Origin: Strigamia acuminata
Lineage: Eukaryota > Arthropoda > Chilopoda > Geophilomorpha > Linotaeniidae
Direction: 5' to 3'
DNA length: 64,000 nt
NCBI GenBank assembly: GCA_949358305.1
Contig: OX442317.1
Coordinates: forward strand, 15,938,491 to 16,002,490
Under the pieces are notes generated by a model. That model saw only the letters and a program-made list of their open reading frames with translations. It had not been told where the DNA came from and searched no databases. The number at the start of each line of letters is the position of its first letter. Position 1 is the first letter of the stretch. This document shows, piece by piece, positions 1 to 11,416 of the stretch. The position numbers and the translations under genes are program-made.

Positions 1-155
1 CGTTCCAACCTCACGACGGGGCACATTAAAGGCATTTTGCCTAATGTCGCCGTTGGTTGAAGTGGTGGCGACCGCGGCGGTGACAGGTCTGGTGACGACG
101 GGACCGTCACAACGCTTGGCATCGTCCAAGTGCACCCTGATGTGCTGGGCAACGA
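1..155 (-). CDS. Partial exon of an unknown protein running off the left edge
   Basis: On the minus strand a T-rich (TTTA) tract ends in CTCCAG at 156-161 and is followed by a frame open to the window edge. In the phase that skips two bases the codons show strong purine-N-pyrimidine bias, and the peptide begins VAQHIRVHLDDAKRCDG. The other open phase has no such bias. The phase needs one base from an upstream exon, which the neighbouring gene (420-3688) does not obviously supply. I therefore treat it as a separate gene. No family recognised. Confidence 0.4.
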
Positions 156-419
156 CTGGAGAAAAAAAAAATAAATAAATGAATAAACGAACAAACAGAC
201 GGGCAAATAAATATACGATATTGCACGTCGAATCCAAGTTTGTGCGCGGGTCGGATTCATACGATCAATCCGCTCAATGCGCGCGCGGCAAATTAAATTT
301 GCTGGTTAAATTATAGTGCGCGCGCGGGAATTATTAATTTACGTCAAATCAACGTGATCGCTTTTCAATTTCAAATTGGAACGCGACCACGTTGGTTGTC
401 AAAATAAAATGGTCAGTTA
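156..419. other. Non-coding stretch, intron or spacer
   Basis: It begins with an A-rich (AAAT)n tract (163-210), which is the polypyrimidine side of the minus-strand acceptor at 156. An AT-rich stretch with CGCGCG clusters follows. I see no gene. Confidence 0.4.
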
Positions 420-1205
420 CTACGTTACCTCGAATACTTCCTTTTCCACCTTCTCAACGGTCTTCCGTTTCTTTTTCGCACCCCCTTTCCTCACACACTT
501 CCTCTTCTTCGGTGCCGTCGCCGTCTCCTTCTCCTTTTCCTTCTCCTCCACTGCCTCTTCCACTGCCATTTCCTTCCACGTCTCCTTCTCCTTTTCCAAC
601 TCCACCTCCATCTCAGGCCACACTATTCCCATCTCCTCCACTGTCTCTTCCACCACCATCTCCTTCTCCACCTCCTTCTCCGACACAGTCTCTTCCACCG
701 CCTTCTCCTTCTCCACCTCCTTCTCCGACACAGTCTCTTCCACTGCTTTCTCCTTCTCCACCTCCTTCTCCGACACAGTCTCTTCCACCACCATCTCCTT
801 CTCCATCTCCTTCTCCGACACAGTCTCTTCCACCGCCTTCTCCTTCTCCACCTCCTTCTCCGACACAGTCTCTTCCACTGCCTTCTCCTTCTCCACCTCC
901 TTCTCCGACACAGTCTCTTCCGCCGCCCTCGCCTTCCCCACCTCCTCCACGATCTCATCCACAACCCCCCCCACAATCTCATCCGCCGTCCCATCCGTTT
1001 CTCTGAAAAAAAAAAAAATAAATAAATAAATTGTGAGACGTTGCGTGCAAGATCCGAAGAGCGCGTGGAACTCACGTTTGTGGCAGGCTCGATGACCACA
1101 CGGAATGCCCCGTGCTTTGTGATAGGTCCAAGGCACCGTCGTCGTCGGGTCCGTCCTGGTAAGAAACGAGTAAATATAATTACAAATGTGTGCATAATTA
1201 AAAAA

Positions 1206-1248
<43 letters not shown>

Positions 1249-3688
1249 AAATAAAAAAAGGGGGCCAAAAAGACGCCCACAATTAAAATGACTAACTTGT
1301 AATAAAAAAAAAAGAAAAGGAAAAAATTAACCAATAAATGAATTAAATTTAAATAGACCCTGACATTAAATGTGTCGGTAAAGAGCACGCATTTGATGTG
1401 CGCGCCTAACTCGAGATGACGCGCGTTGGTTGGTCGTTTTCACATTTCGTCTGCGCCGATCGTGTCGGAAACATGAGAGTCAAGAACACTCTTGTAAACT
1501 CGACTTTGATTCTTTAGCCTACCGTTGCAGTTGCGGGTTCATGGTCCGGTGCCCCGGAAGACGCGATGCATTGTGCGACTCGAAACAAGACGGTCGACAT
1601 GACTTCGGACGCGGCCTGACAGGAAACAAACAAATGTGAATATTCAAACGGATTGAAAAGAAAAAGAAACAAAACAGAAAAAAAAATGCATATACTGTAT
1701 ACAGTATATCTGTGATTACTCTGCGGGTCTTTAATAGCGCGCGGACCATTTATTTTTAAATAGCGCACGGGTGCGCTATTTACAGATAAACGGTATCCTC
1801 GATTTGTACACGTGTCTTCGGTGGGACAATTTTAGTTCACGAATAACGCGCGCGGGCCTCTGATCGTACACATGAGAAAATTTGTCCCCAGATAGCGTGT
1901 GGATGCACTATTTGGAGATATACGGTATATAATTTCTATTTTTCTAATTCTAATTCACTCACCGTCCCTGCATCTCCAACGATGGCCTCCATTATTGCCC
2001 GCCTCTCTATCAGCCTATCCACCCGCCTCTCCACCACCCTCTCCACCACCCTCTCCACCAGCCTTTCGTGGTACAACACCACCCTGGACTCGGAGGGTTG
2101 AGACTCGCTGAATTCCGTGTCTTGGGATTCCTCCAGCATCGGCTCTGTTGGTTGCGATTGCGAGTCGTCCAGAACCGACTCCACTGCACGTCGTCGAGAT
2201 GTGTCCATTGTGGCCTGGTTAAAAACGAGCAAATATAATAAATAAAAAAATAAAAATAAAAACAAAAAATAAAAATAAAAATAAAAAAAATGAATAAAAA
2301 TAGAAAAAGAAAAAGAAAAATCAATTAAAAGAAAAAAAAAAAAGGGGGGGATGGGGAGGAGGGAAGGGAGTGGACACGTAAAAACAAATCGAGACGCGGG
2401 GCGTCGAACGACAAAAATTGGACGCGCGTGTTCGCGTATTTTCGCGCGCACAAACATGGGAGAATGGGTCACAATTGCGTCGATCGCGCCAGAACCAGCA
2501 ACGAAAGCTTATCCTCGCAAAATTAATTTTGATTATGGGCCAATTCTTTCACTCACCGCCGTCGACGCTTCCACAGTGACCAACCTCTCGTCCACGTGCG
2601 GTTCCGTGTCCTGGAACGATACGAATGCGTATGAATAAATCAGCGTTTAAAAAATAAATAAATAAAATAAAATAAAATAAAAAAAAAATAAAATAAAACA
2701 AAACAAAGAAAGTTTAGAAAAATGGAAAATAGCGGGTCCGTACCCCGGACCGTGCCCATTTCCACGCGGATATTAGAATTTATTCCTATCCCGCTGTAGC
2801 CCCTCTCCACGGATCTCAGATTTAATTGTCGGAAGAAAAATTTGATTACTACTTTGCAATTGGCATTTGATGCTGTTAAATGGTTGGAGAATCGGGACCG
2901 TTTGTCATTGCTTAAAATTGGCACAGATAAGAGATCGCGCATAAATGGGACAAAAAAAATTAAATTTATGAATGATATGAATCAATTTTTAATGTCCGCG
3001 CGGAAATAAATAAATTATTTTCTATTTTCATTTCGCGAATTGGGCAGAAATATTTATTTATTTATGTGTTTGTTTATCTATTTTTCATCAATAATAATAA
3101 TAATATTGTCAATCGTGAGACAATTTTTCCACTCACCGTCATCGTGGTTGCAACTTCGGTTGACCCCTCCTCGGTTTCTAATTTTTCATTTTCCATCTTC
3201 CCACCTTCCGTCTCTTTGTTCGCGTCGGATGTCTGTAAGGGAGAGAAAATAAAAAATAAAAATAAAAATAAAAACATTTTTCGTTTGTGTCGGCATATTC
3301 CGCTCTAAACGCGCGATTTGAAAACGACCACAAATCCGTGCTCGACGACGGTGCGTGGCAACGAGTGGACCAATACGGTATACACGTGTGCATATGAATC
3401 GATGAATCGTGTATAAATCAATAAATAAAAAATGTATACATTCGTCTAATTTTAATAAACCTCGTTCGCCGTCGATCGGGTAAAAATCATCCACGTTACA
3501 CCGCAAACGCTCACTCACGTACACTCCCGCGACCAAACACAAAAATCCATGCGCGTTGTTCGACGACCACACGTGTGCACACGTACGACCACGGACGCGA
3601 TTCATTGACAAAAATATCGCAAAAATTCGTAAAAGCCGCCCAAATTTACCTGCGGAGACGCGACCGAGCATAAACTTCCCGCTTCCAT
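420..3688 (-). CDS. Seven-exon gene for an acidic, repeat-rich protein (about 398 aa)
   Basis: I assembled this from splice sites. Exons on the minus strand: 3688-3650, 3232-3137, 2610-2557, 2214-1963, 1615-1523, 1155-1076, 1002-420. Every junction is GT..AG. The first five introns are phase 0 and the last is phase 2, where the leftover AC joins an A to keep the frame open. The start is [13 protein letters not shown], and TAG lies at 420-422. Exon 4 carries a heptad-like run ([19 protein letters not shown]), probably a coiled coil. Exon 7 carries six 15-residue repeats of the [15 protein letters not shown] type and ends in a basic KKRK-rich tail, a possible nuclear signal. No enzyme motif is visible. 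A structural or chromatin-associated role is only a guess. Introns are 73-526 bp and full of (TTTA)/(T)n on the sense strand. The exon chain is well supported and the function unknown. Confidence 0.65.
661..930 (-). repeat. 45-bp coding minisatellite, six units
   Basis: The block containing TCCGACACAGTCTCTTCC recurs at about 679, 724, 769, 814, 859 and 904, an exact 45-bp period. It encodes the 15-residue acidic repeats of the upstream gene's last exon. Because 45 is a multiple of three, long open frames also appear on the plus strand. Those are artefacts. Confidence 0.85.
1198..1250 (-). repeat. (AAAT)n / (TTTA)n microsatellite inside an intron
   Basis: About 13 AAAT units lie about 45 bp upstream of the exon-6 acceptor of the 420-3688 gene. 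In sense orientation the tract is TTTA-rich. Confidence 0.9.
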
Positions 3689-4240
3689 TTCCAGTTCACG
3701 TATGCTCGCTACCAGTTTGTTGACGCGACACCTGTTGGCGATTCCGCGAATGATTTTGATTCAAAGTCTCCGATTTACACCCGTTTTTAAGAGCTACGAT
3801 GTTTTGGTTTTGGAGTCGGCTATGTGATCGTTTTTTAATTAAAAACGAAACAATTTTGGGTCAGACGATAATATTTTGGGCTCCGTTATAATTTCGAGCG
3901 CGCGATCGTGAGCGGGGTGCTGTGATGCCCACTTCACTCCAGTCGCGTTTAAACAAACCAACAAGTTCGGGTTTTTGTCCCCTTTACTTATTTGTTTATT
4001 TTGGAGTTTTTATCGTGGGTCAAAAACGTTGACCAGAGGCAACGTCACATGTACAAAAGGGCAATAAAAGTACAAGTTTACTCGAATGGAGAGAACATTG
4101 CGTATATATAATATATATTATATATATATATATATATATATTTATTTATTTATTTACTATCTACGCGCGGCCACATAAATAAATTCAATGGGAACCCCGT
4201 GGAATCGTGTGTTGCATTCACGCCCAATAGATGGCGTTGT

Positions 4241-4275
<35 letters not shown>

Positions 4276-5600
4276 TTTTAACTAATGCAGGTGTAACATC
4301 CGGTTGGTCCGGCGTGCGACGAGAGACTGGGCGGTGTTTAAGTTTTACTGTTTATTATCGACGAATAGAGTAAACAATAAGTAAATTCTTCGAAGACGGA
4401 GAACATCGGGAGAAGTGGGTAACACTAAAACTCGATTGAAACGGGCAAAAGACGGTAGAGAGGCGCTAATAAATCCGTTCGAGTGACATCGGGTCGTGAA
4501 AACGACCTAACTAGCTTCGATTAACTGGCAGGAACTAATGAACGTTTATTCGAGTCGACAGTCTAAACGGGCATAAACTGTCTAAAAGTGATGGTGACGG
4601 GAGCAGTTCGGGACGGGAATTGGTAAAACCCGAAAACAGAGAAGACTCGCAACAAAAGCAATGGCCGCCGTTGGAAACGACGAGAAATAAGCGTCAGCGG
4701 ATGAAGACAAACTAGGTCGGAGCCCGGGAGGAAAAAAAAGCCGCGAAAACAAGCACAACAGGTGAGTAAAATTCGGATGCCTGAGTTCAAATAAATCCCG
4801 GGGAAATAAACTGAAGAGTGTACATTTTTTCTAGGACATTAGCGCGGGTCCATCGGGAAGAGAATAGGACGCACCGCGGTCCTCTCACAACTATATTGGA
4901 AATAGAAAGGGACAACGAGGACGCATTTGTCGACAACGAAGCGACAGAGAGTGGAAAATAGGAAAGGGAAGGGCAATTAGATGAGTTCTTTTTACATCAC
5001 ATACTTCTGACAGCGTATTAAAAAACAGATCGTTCTCATTTTTGCAGGAAACACGATGCGCAGACGGTTTGCTACGTGTCATTCTCGGTTGCTCGCGACA
5101 GGTGCCACACGGAGTCCTCGCGTCGTTCTCGCGTGTTGACACACATACATACTCGCGCGCGCATACATATAAGGCCACTCGAATTGGTGTTACGGAATCT
5201 GGAGGAAATTCAACGAATTTGCGTGCATTGTTTTTCGCACAACATTGCTGAAGGACCGTTCATCCATCGAAACTACCGGTGCATGTAGAAAAAAACTGAT
5301 TTATGACTTTATTTCTATTTTTCATACAGGTTAACGATGTTAAACCGAGTGAAATAATGCGGATCGAATCTTTTTAATACGAGTTGATTTATTTGGTTTG
5401 AACGAATTGAATTAATTTATCTTGAATTTCAGGTGGAAGAAAAACAAGTGACCGACTAGATATAAAATCGAGTGTTTCGCGACACCTGGAACGAAACGAG
5501 TTGTTGGATGGGTGAAATATGATCAGAAAATGTATAAATATTTGAATTTTAACCAGACGTTTTATGATTGCAGGATTTTGTTAAACTGATTGATTGATTG
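3689..5600. other. No assignable gene; simple repeats
   Basis: Contains a (TA)n run at about 4087-4141 followed by (TTTA) to 4155, a perfect (TTTA)n at about 4228-4278, and scattered acceptor-like sites (for example before 5050, 5332 and 5432). One of these is followed by a short frame ending VEEKQVTD-stop at 5432-5458. Isolated exons are possible, but I could not build a gene on either strand. Confidence 0.4.
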
Positions 5601-5647
5601 ATTGATTAATTGCAACCTAGACGTGGCGTGTTGCCTCCTAGTGGACG

Positions 5648-5866
5648 ATGGTATCAGCTCCTGGTGCGTCGACGAGAAGGACGTGCAGTCTGTGTCTCCT
5701 CTACGACGACACCGAGTCTGGTCGCTCGAAATGCTGCTCCGTTGCGATGCCGGGCAATGGGCCGCTCAGCACGTACACGCTCGTCGACGGCGCGCGTCCC
5801 ATCGCTGCGGACCCGGGGTGCTGCAAGGAGAAGACAGGCAGACGGATAGATGGAATTAATAATTAA
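5648..5866 (+). CDS. Possible 72-aa Cys-rich peptide (strand uncertain)
   Basis: The ORF starts MVSAPGASTRRTC, contains CSLC, KCC and GCC, and ends at 5866. TATAAA-like boxes lie upstream at about 5461 and 5525, and a (TTGA)n tract and acceptor-like CTAG sites precede the ATG. On the opposite strand a strong pyrimidine tract ending TTGCAG at about 5823 is followed by an open frame (HPGSAAMGRAPSTSVYVL...), so the real exon may be on the minus strand. Codon use does not decide between them. No family recognised. Confidence 0.28.
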   Translation: MVSAPGASTRRTCSLCLLYDDTESGRSKCCSVAMPGNGPLSTYTLVDGARPIAADPGCCKEKTGRRIDGINN

Positions 5867-6340
5867 ATTGAAAATTTGATTCAACTTTTGGGGTGACTAA
5901 AACTCAAAGACAAAGTTTGTAATTTACTCGCATCGAAAGATAAATTAGTTGTTGTTGTTGTTTTTTTTTTTTGTTTTTTTTTTTCAAAATAAATACAATT
6001 TATTAATAAAATATTACACGATGATTGTTCCACATTGATTATTTGTTGATTATTTGTTTTACAATTACACTTTCAATTCTCGGTGAGCAGTTCTTTGCGT
6101 TCCGACGCGTCGCTATCAAGATTGATGTCGGGTCTCGTTCGATTGGCTGCGTTCAAGTCAGAATTGCAAACACGGGACCAATACACAGGCCGCCGTAACG
6201 CTAAAAATGAGGGACCTTTCCGCAATTTGCACACCACGAGGTCTGAATAGATGAATTAATAAATAAGTAAACGAATAAACAAATAAATAAACAATGCCGA
6301 CGCCGTAGAAACGTGTAGAAGCGTGTTTCTGGACGTTTCA
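5867..6340. repeat. No gene; fragment of dispersed repeat R and a shared 40-bp motif
   Basis: The stretch from 6058 (TTACACTTTCAATTCTCG) resembles the R copies at 8236, 15688 and 27510. At 6190-6230 the motif GGCCGCCGTAA and the 30 bases after it recur in diverged form at 39320-39360, at the truncation point of the third Copia element. A T-rich run is at 5960-5983. Confidence 0.45.
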
Positions 6341-6475
6341 GTGCCGGTGCGCATCCGTGAGTAAAGTGTGCGTCGATTTAGCGGCGTGATCGCGTCACCC
6401 TTAATTGTACGCGCGTTTAAATGCGATCTAATGCGCGATGAGGCGCGCAATACGGGGTAGAAGAGCGGGGCATTG
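6340..6475 (+). repeat. Dispersed repeat S, copy 1
   Basis: The order is: 'GTGAGTAAAGTGTGCG', a TACGCGCGTTTAA block, then ATGCGCGATGA with GCGCGCAATAC. Diverged copies in the same order lie at about 14640-14765 and 23585-23705. Each is preceded by an AT-rich or T-rich tract. No coding potential seen. Confidence 0.5.
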
Positions 6476-6540
6476 TTTCCACCGCGTAGATCGCAGAGAT
6501 AAATTAACACGATACGAATCGAATCGAATCAACTCGACAG

Positions 6541-6935
6541 GAGCTTTATTTGAAACAATGTGTCGGGGCTGCCGGCGCTCGTCGGCGCCAACTGCCCCTA
6601 TTTGTCGCGAACGCGACCCTCCGACCATTCGCGTCTGGCCAATGAAGAATAAAACGAGCGCAATCAAACCCATGCCGCACCGGAACCCTCCGGATATCCG
6701 CGAGGGCCCGGAACGCTCTGAGATTGTTCGCAAAGTCCGGTCGAGCGCAATCTCAAAAACTCGCGTCGATTACATGGTGCGAGACAACCGGAAAAGAAAA
6801 AATAAAATATAAAACGGCGGATTTTCCACAAAATCTTTGTTCCAGTAGGTCGCTGCGAGGATAATCTAATTATTGGTCGGAACACAAATCGCGGAACCGA
6901 CTCCAAGATCAGGAAATTAAACTTTGATCGTTTTC
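6541..6935 (+). repeat. Dispersed repeat R, copy 1
   Basis: It has the R core (AAACAATGTGTCGGGGCTGCC then GCCAACTGCCCC, 6551-6600), a variable segment, a CTCTGAGAT..TCGAGCGCA block, and the R tail (AAATAAAATATAAAACGGCGG, then TCTAATTATTGG and GGAACCGACTCCA). The same block order occurs in all other R copies of this window. Confidence 0.6.
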
Positions 6936-7780
6936 CCTATTATGCACATTTTTTGTTCCGAGTGGCAATGTCCGGTACGCGCGCGTCCGTCCCCTCCCTC
7001 TTTCTACCCGGACACCAAGACCCGGTGGACGATAGGTTGTGTGGACACTCGAATATTCGGGGTTCGGTCCTTTGCATTTATTCATAATGAAGACTCTTCT
7101 TACGTACAACTTAGCGTTATTTTTTTTCCCGCGTGTATTGTTTGCCGTCAACATGTTTAAAGTGCGTGCCGACTCGATCAGCGACCAAATAAGCGGAGTT
7201 GTAAACCCACGCCAAATTGAACGACTGCGGAAATATCGTCGCCAGTCCACGCATGCTCCACTTGATTACTTACTTACTTACTTACTTACTTACTCACCCA
7301 CTCACTCGCTTTCTCTCGCTCTCACTCTCGCTCTCGCTCTCGCTCTCGTCGACACCACGTTGCAGTGAAGCACGAAGCTTCGTTTCAATTGTCGCCATTT
7401 TTAAATCGAGCTAGAGCCGGGCAAAGACAGTTTGCGTTTGCAGTTGCGTGTTTTGTTTCGTTTCGTTAAACGTGAGTGAGCGAGCGAGTGAACGAGCGAA
7501 TGAGCCAAGTGTTTTGTGGTATCATTTGTCAATTATTCCCGCCCAATTATGCACGTATTGTATCCGTAAGCGCGCGCAGAAAAAATTTGTTTGTTTGGTT
7601 ATTGTTGCTAACAGAAAATGAAGCTCAATTTAATAACCCATTTGGTTTTTTTTTTTTTGTTTTTTTTTCTTTTTCTTTTGATTTTATCTATCGCGTTTTT
7701 TTCTGCGTGGCGAGAAGATAGGACCCCGTCCTTTTTGCGCGCCAATACCCTCGGAATGTTCGTGGTGGAGTGGTCCCTAC
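6936..7780. other. No gene; simple repeats
   Basis: Contains (CTTA)n at 7265-7293, a CTCGCT-rich run at 7310-7350, and T-tracts at 7648-7676. Several open frames cross it, but none shows splice context or protein-like composition. Confidence 0.45.
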
Positions 7781-8830
7781 TCTGAAGTAAGCGTGTCTGG
7801 TCTCGATCGACCTAGAGGCGCTTGCAAATCCACCGAACGCAATGACACAAACTCACGTCGAAAGCGATGGCGCGAGACGCCGGAAAGACGAAATTAAAAT
7901 GTGAAACGACGGATATTTTGCAAAACTCTTACCCTAGTCGGTCACTGCGAAGGTAATCTTATTGACGACCGAAGTACGAACTGCGAAATCGTTTCCACGA
8001 TTGAGAAATTAAACTCTAGGCGTCTTCCTTGGGTAGATTTTATTCTGTTTTGTGTCTGTCTGGTACCGATCACCCACCCATCTTCGATCATCGGGCACCT
8101 ATAAGCGATAAACGCTCCCCTCCACGCTTGGCATGTCGCGCCTCGACAGTTTGCGGATCGAACCTGAATTCGAATCCGAATTTTGCGTTCTCTTTATCGT
8201 TTCAACGTTACGAGGGTTTCTTTTTATCAAAAACGATTACATTTTCAATTCTCGTCAGTAATTAACTGCGTTCCGGGCACTTTGCGGACGTTTATCCACG
8301 TTGACAAACATCATCGTCGACGCCCAATTCGAAAACCCGTGTCACACTCACCCGCATCGCATCACGCGCGTCATCGCGTGTAGGAACGCGCGTATCGAAA
8401 ACAACGTTGTGGGAGCTTGGATTTTATTTTGGAACAATTTGTCGGGGCTGTCGGCGCGCATCGGTCGCCAACTGCCCCGTGTTCTCCGACGAACCCACTT
8501 TGGAGTGTTTTTCGACGAACCAGGGAGTGTTCGTGGCGGAGCAGAACAACCGTATCAAATCGATTCAGGAAATTGTGACCGAAACCCTCGGATCTCCATG
8601 ATGGCTCGAAGCGAACGAATTCAAAGTGTCTGCAAACTCGTCGAACGCGATTATACAAACTCGCATCGCCTACGATGGTGCAACGTGTACCGCGAGTTGA
8701 AATTTAAATCGTAAACCGATCGGAGCGTTCGCGATCTTCGTTTCGGACAACACCCAGTTCTATAATCTAATTAATCGTTGGGACACTCGACGTGGAATCG
8801 GTTCCACCGTCGATAAATCAATTTCTATAT
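7780..8830 (+). repeat. Dispersed repeat R, copies 2 and 3 (partly overlapping blocks)
   Basis: A tail block (TTAAAATGTGAAACGACGGA, about 7895-8035) continues into the long extension shared with 15370-15760 and 27190-27600: GGCACCTATAAGCGATAAACG, then GCGTTCCGGGCACTTTGCGGAC. A fresh core follows at 8425-8480, then a second tail at 8690-8830. No convincing coding frame. Confidence 0.6.
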
Positions 8831-8995
8831 TTCGAGGATTTTTATTTAACTCCGCGCGAGCGCCTGTGTGATGTAATTTCTCACAACCGCCACGCCATCT
8901 GGCGTAACCCGTGTCTCATTTGCATCCAAATCAAGTTCAGACACGATACAAGACTGTTTTCCGCGTCTCGTTGGCGTTCCTCGCAACACTGAACC

Positions 8996-9539
8996 ATGTT
9001 CCAGGTAATTCCAGGAACAGATACGAATTGTTTCGTATAATTTTTAATCTAAAACTTCTCTTATTCAGCCGAAACCGCTTGAACCCACGAACGAACATCC
9101 CTTGCTCAAGGTGAAGATAGGGAATCTCGCGCGTAATGCCCTGGTAATCGAGTGGTCGCGCTTCTGCGTTATCGACGAACGTTTATTCGAAGAAACGGGC
9201 TACCCTCGGGACAGTATCCGCGAACTAGACGACGACGACGATAGACACCGGTACCTAAAAAACATCGTTGGTGACCATTTCCAAATAATTGGACAGATCA
9301 AGATGGACGTCGAGTGGGTGAATCGAGGCACCGAAACCAACTTCATCGTCGTGACGAAAGAAAGAACTCTCGTCTTGGGGATGCGTTTCCTTTGGGACTC
9401 GAATATGTCTTGCGCGCAGTTTGATCGATTCTTCAAAGACGATAAACTTGGCGTCACCATCCCATTCGAGTATGGATTTGTTCCATGGACAAATTTGTAC
9501 TTTGTCGAATATCCAGATAAAATGTACAAGTGTCAATAA
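8996..9539 (+). CDS. Retropepsin-like protein without the catalytic Asp (two exons)
   Basis: Exon 1 is ATGTTCCAG (8996-9004). A 64-bp GT..AG intron (9005-9068) follows, then exon 2 at 9069-9539 in phase 0, giving about 160 aa. The layout is that of retroviral-type aspartic proteases: PLLKVKIGN as the first strand, NALVIEWS where the family has A-L-I-D-T-G-A, CVIDERLF as the following helix, IIGQIKMDVEW, and the C-terminal TNFIVVTKERTLVLGMRF matching the family's FxVV..xxxxLGMxFL. The active-site D-T-G is replaced by E-W-S, so proteolysis is not expected. No LTR, RT or integrase flanks it. It could be a domesticated retroelement domain used for binding, or a decaying remnant. The frame is intact, which favours the former. 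The three-codon first exon is the least certain part. Confidence 0.6.
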
Positions 9540-10655
9540 ATGGCAATCCTATGTGTGAATGGGGTAAAAAAATGTGGGAAAAAAAAATGTTATACAAATA
9601 AATAACTGTCGTTTTCGCGTAACTTTTTCGATTTAATATTTGATATTGTCGCCGCGGTGGGCGTTATTCCACCATATAATCGTCGCTTCAATGTATCGTT
9701 GTTTCATCGTTTCGTTTTATTCCGTTTTATTTGTTTATTTGTTTTTATTTTTATTTTTATTTATTTATTTATTTATTTTTTTTTTTTTTTTTTTTATAAC
9801 ATTCTGCAAACTGTAGAAACTGTAAAAACTTTAAATATAGATATTTTAGTGAACAGCGAGTTTGTTTTTATTTTAGACTAGATGGGATACCTGGGTCGAA
9901 ACGAATTAGGTCGAAACGGGATTTCGACTTTAGTCATTTCGACCTTAGTATGGAATCCCGGGTGCTCATAGTATTCGAAAATTAAGTAAAGTAAAGTAAA
10001 GTTTAGTCATCTTCTTTGGATATTTTTTTACTCCGTTTGGCGTCTTGCGCGCGCGCTTGTTTGCTCCCTTCTCCCTTCTCCGCCTCGAATTTCGTCCCCG
10101 GTCGGTCGTTTTCACCCGACACCCAAAAGTCCAATCCCGACGAACGGATCCACGAATTCCGTCGTGAAATCGCGAACACGTCGTCAACGCACAGGCCACG
10201 CGCGTATCACGAGGAACTAATAAATAAACAATTAAATGGGTGTTTTTGCACAATTATTTGAAATAAACACGCTTTATAGGTGTGTCTGTGGGCTTATTTT
10301 GGAACAAGTTGTTGGGGCTGCCCACTCGACCACTCTGGGTCGATTATAAATTGTGCTAAAATATAGAAAAGAAGAGAAACAGATAAATAAATAAAATAAA
10401 TAAAATAAAGACGTATATTTAATCACCCGATGAGATGTTTTTTTTTACAATGAGAAACAAAATATACGCAATACGAACAAACAATACGAGACAATGAGAT
10501 GGGGGATTGTTGTTTTTGTCCCATAAGAGTTGTGTCACATCTTTGACAATTGAAAAAAAAAAAATAAATAAATGAATAAATAAAATTAAAAATCAAAACA
10601 AAAACTAAATCAAACAAACAAACAAACGAGAGTGGGAATAAACCGTCTCCTCTTA
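9540..10655. other. No confident gene; T-tracts and an R-core fragment
   Basis: T/TTTA tracts lie at 9717-9796. A short R-core piece (GGCTTATTTTGGAACAAGTTG then GGGGCTGCC) is at 10291-10325. A minus-strand K/E-rich frame ending KKISKEDD-stop (about 10170-10006) could be a terminal exon, but I could not place its acceptor. A-rich (AAAT)n is at 10555-10600. Confidence 0.35.
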
Positions 10656-11243
10656 TTATTCCATCGAAAGATCGGAACCACCAATTGCCTCTTCAGCGCC
10701 TTCGTCATCATCGTCGTCAACGACATTCTCTATCCAACCCATCGTTCCCTCCATCGCCTTCCACCATTTTTCCTCTGCTTCTTCAAATGTTTTCTCAAAT
10801 TCCTCCATCGTCGCCTTCACCATTTTCTTGAGTCTTTGTTCCGTCCTGTCTATCAACTCCTCAATTCTCTCCTCTAGTCCCTCCATCATTTTTTCGACCC
10901 TTTCCTCCGTCGCCGCCATTGCCGTCTCCTGGACCTTCGTCTGTCTTCGACCGAGCGACTGGAGAAAGAGAGAAAAGAACGAATAAATATAAAAAAAAAA
11001 AATAAAAAAAAAAAAGGTCAAATAAAAAAGACAAAAGAGTAAATATCGGAATGGGACACATACCCCCTTGATCTTCGTGGGATCATTAGTTTTTCGCTCG
11101 CGTGCATCATGCACGGAACTACTGGCGGCGCTCGAGTTTGGCGTGTGGCTCCACGCCTCCATGAAGTCGATGCGTTCCAAAAGGACGACGGGTGACAGGT
11201 GCGACTTTGTGGACGGCTTTTCTCCTCTCTTTCCTTTTTCCAT
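10656..11243 (-). CDS. Two-exon gene, acidic coiled-coil protein (160 aa)
   Basis: Exon 1 is 11243-11064, exactly 60 codons from ATG (MEKGKRGEKPSTKSHLS...). Exon 2 is 10958-10656, 100 codons plus TAA. The 105-bp phase-0 intron has donor GTATGT, a long T/TTTA-rich tract, and acceptor CTCCAG. Exon 2 encodes a continuous amphipathic run (EERVEKMMEGLEERIEEL and onward), expected to form a coiled coil, then a DDDDDEGAEEAIGG acidic tail. In intron type, acidity and strand it resembles the gene at 420-3688. No known domain is recognised. The role is unknown. Confidence 0.6.
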   Translation of the reverse strand: MEKGKRGEKPSTKSHLSPVVLLERIDFMEAWSHTPNSSAASSSVHDARERKTNDPTKIKGVCVPFRYLLFCLFYLTFFFFIFFFYIYSFFSLFLQSLGRRQTKVQETAMAATEERVEKMMEGLEERIEELIDRTEQRLKKMVKATMEEFEKTFEEAEEKWWKAMEGTMGWIENVVDDDDDEGAEEAIGGSDLSME

Positions 11244-11416
11244 ATTTTCTTCGATGTGAAAAAAAAGATAAAAATTAAAATCGCAACAAAAAGAACCAAA
11301 ACGTGGGACGTCGAATAAAACATCCGCGCACATATTGTTCGCGCAAGTCTACGCGCGTACATGTACGTGTTGGACGTGGTACATTTGATGCCTACCGCAG
11401 AACAATGCGAGAAAAC
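11244..11416. other. Upstream region of the coiled-coil gene
   Basis: Continuous with the minus-strand frame of exon 1 but upstream of its ATG, and probably 5' UTR or promoter. No clear TATA box seen. Confidence 0.3.

Noticed and set aside
376-1029. Long plus-strand Ser/Phe/Thr-rich frames over the 45-bp repeat
   Set aside because: They mirror the minus-strand coding minisatellite. The minus strand has splice sites at both ends and joins six further exons in phase.
9200-9536. Minus-strand frames opposite the retropepsin-like exon
   Set aside because: The plus frame has family landmarks, an intron acceptor and a stop. The minus frames have none of these.
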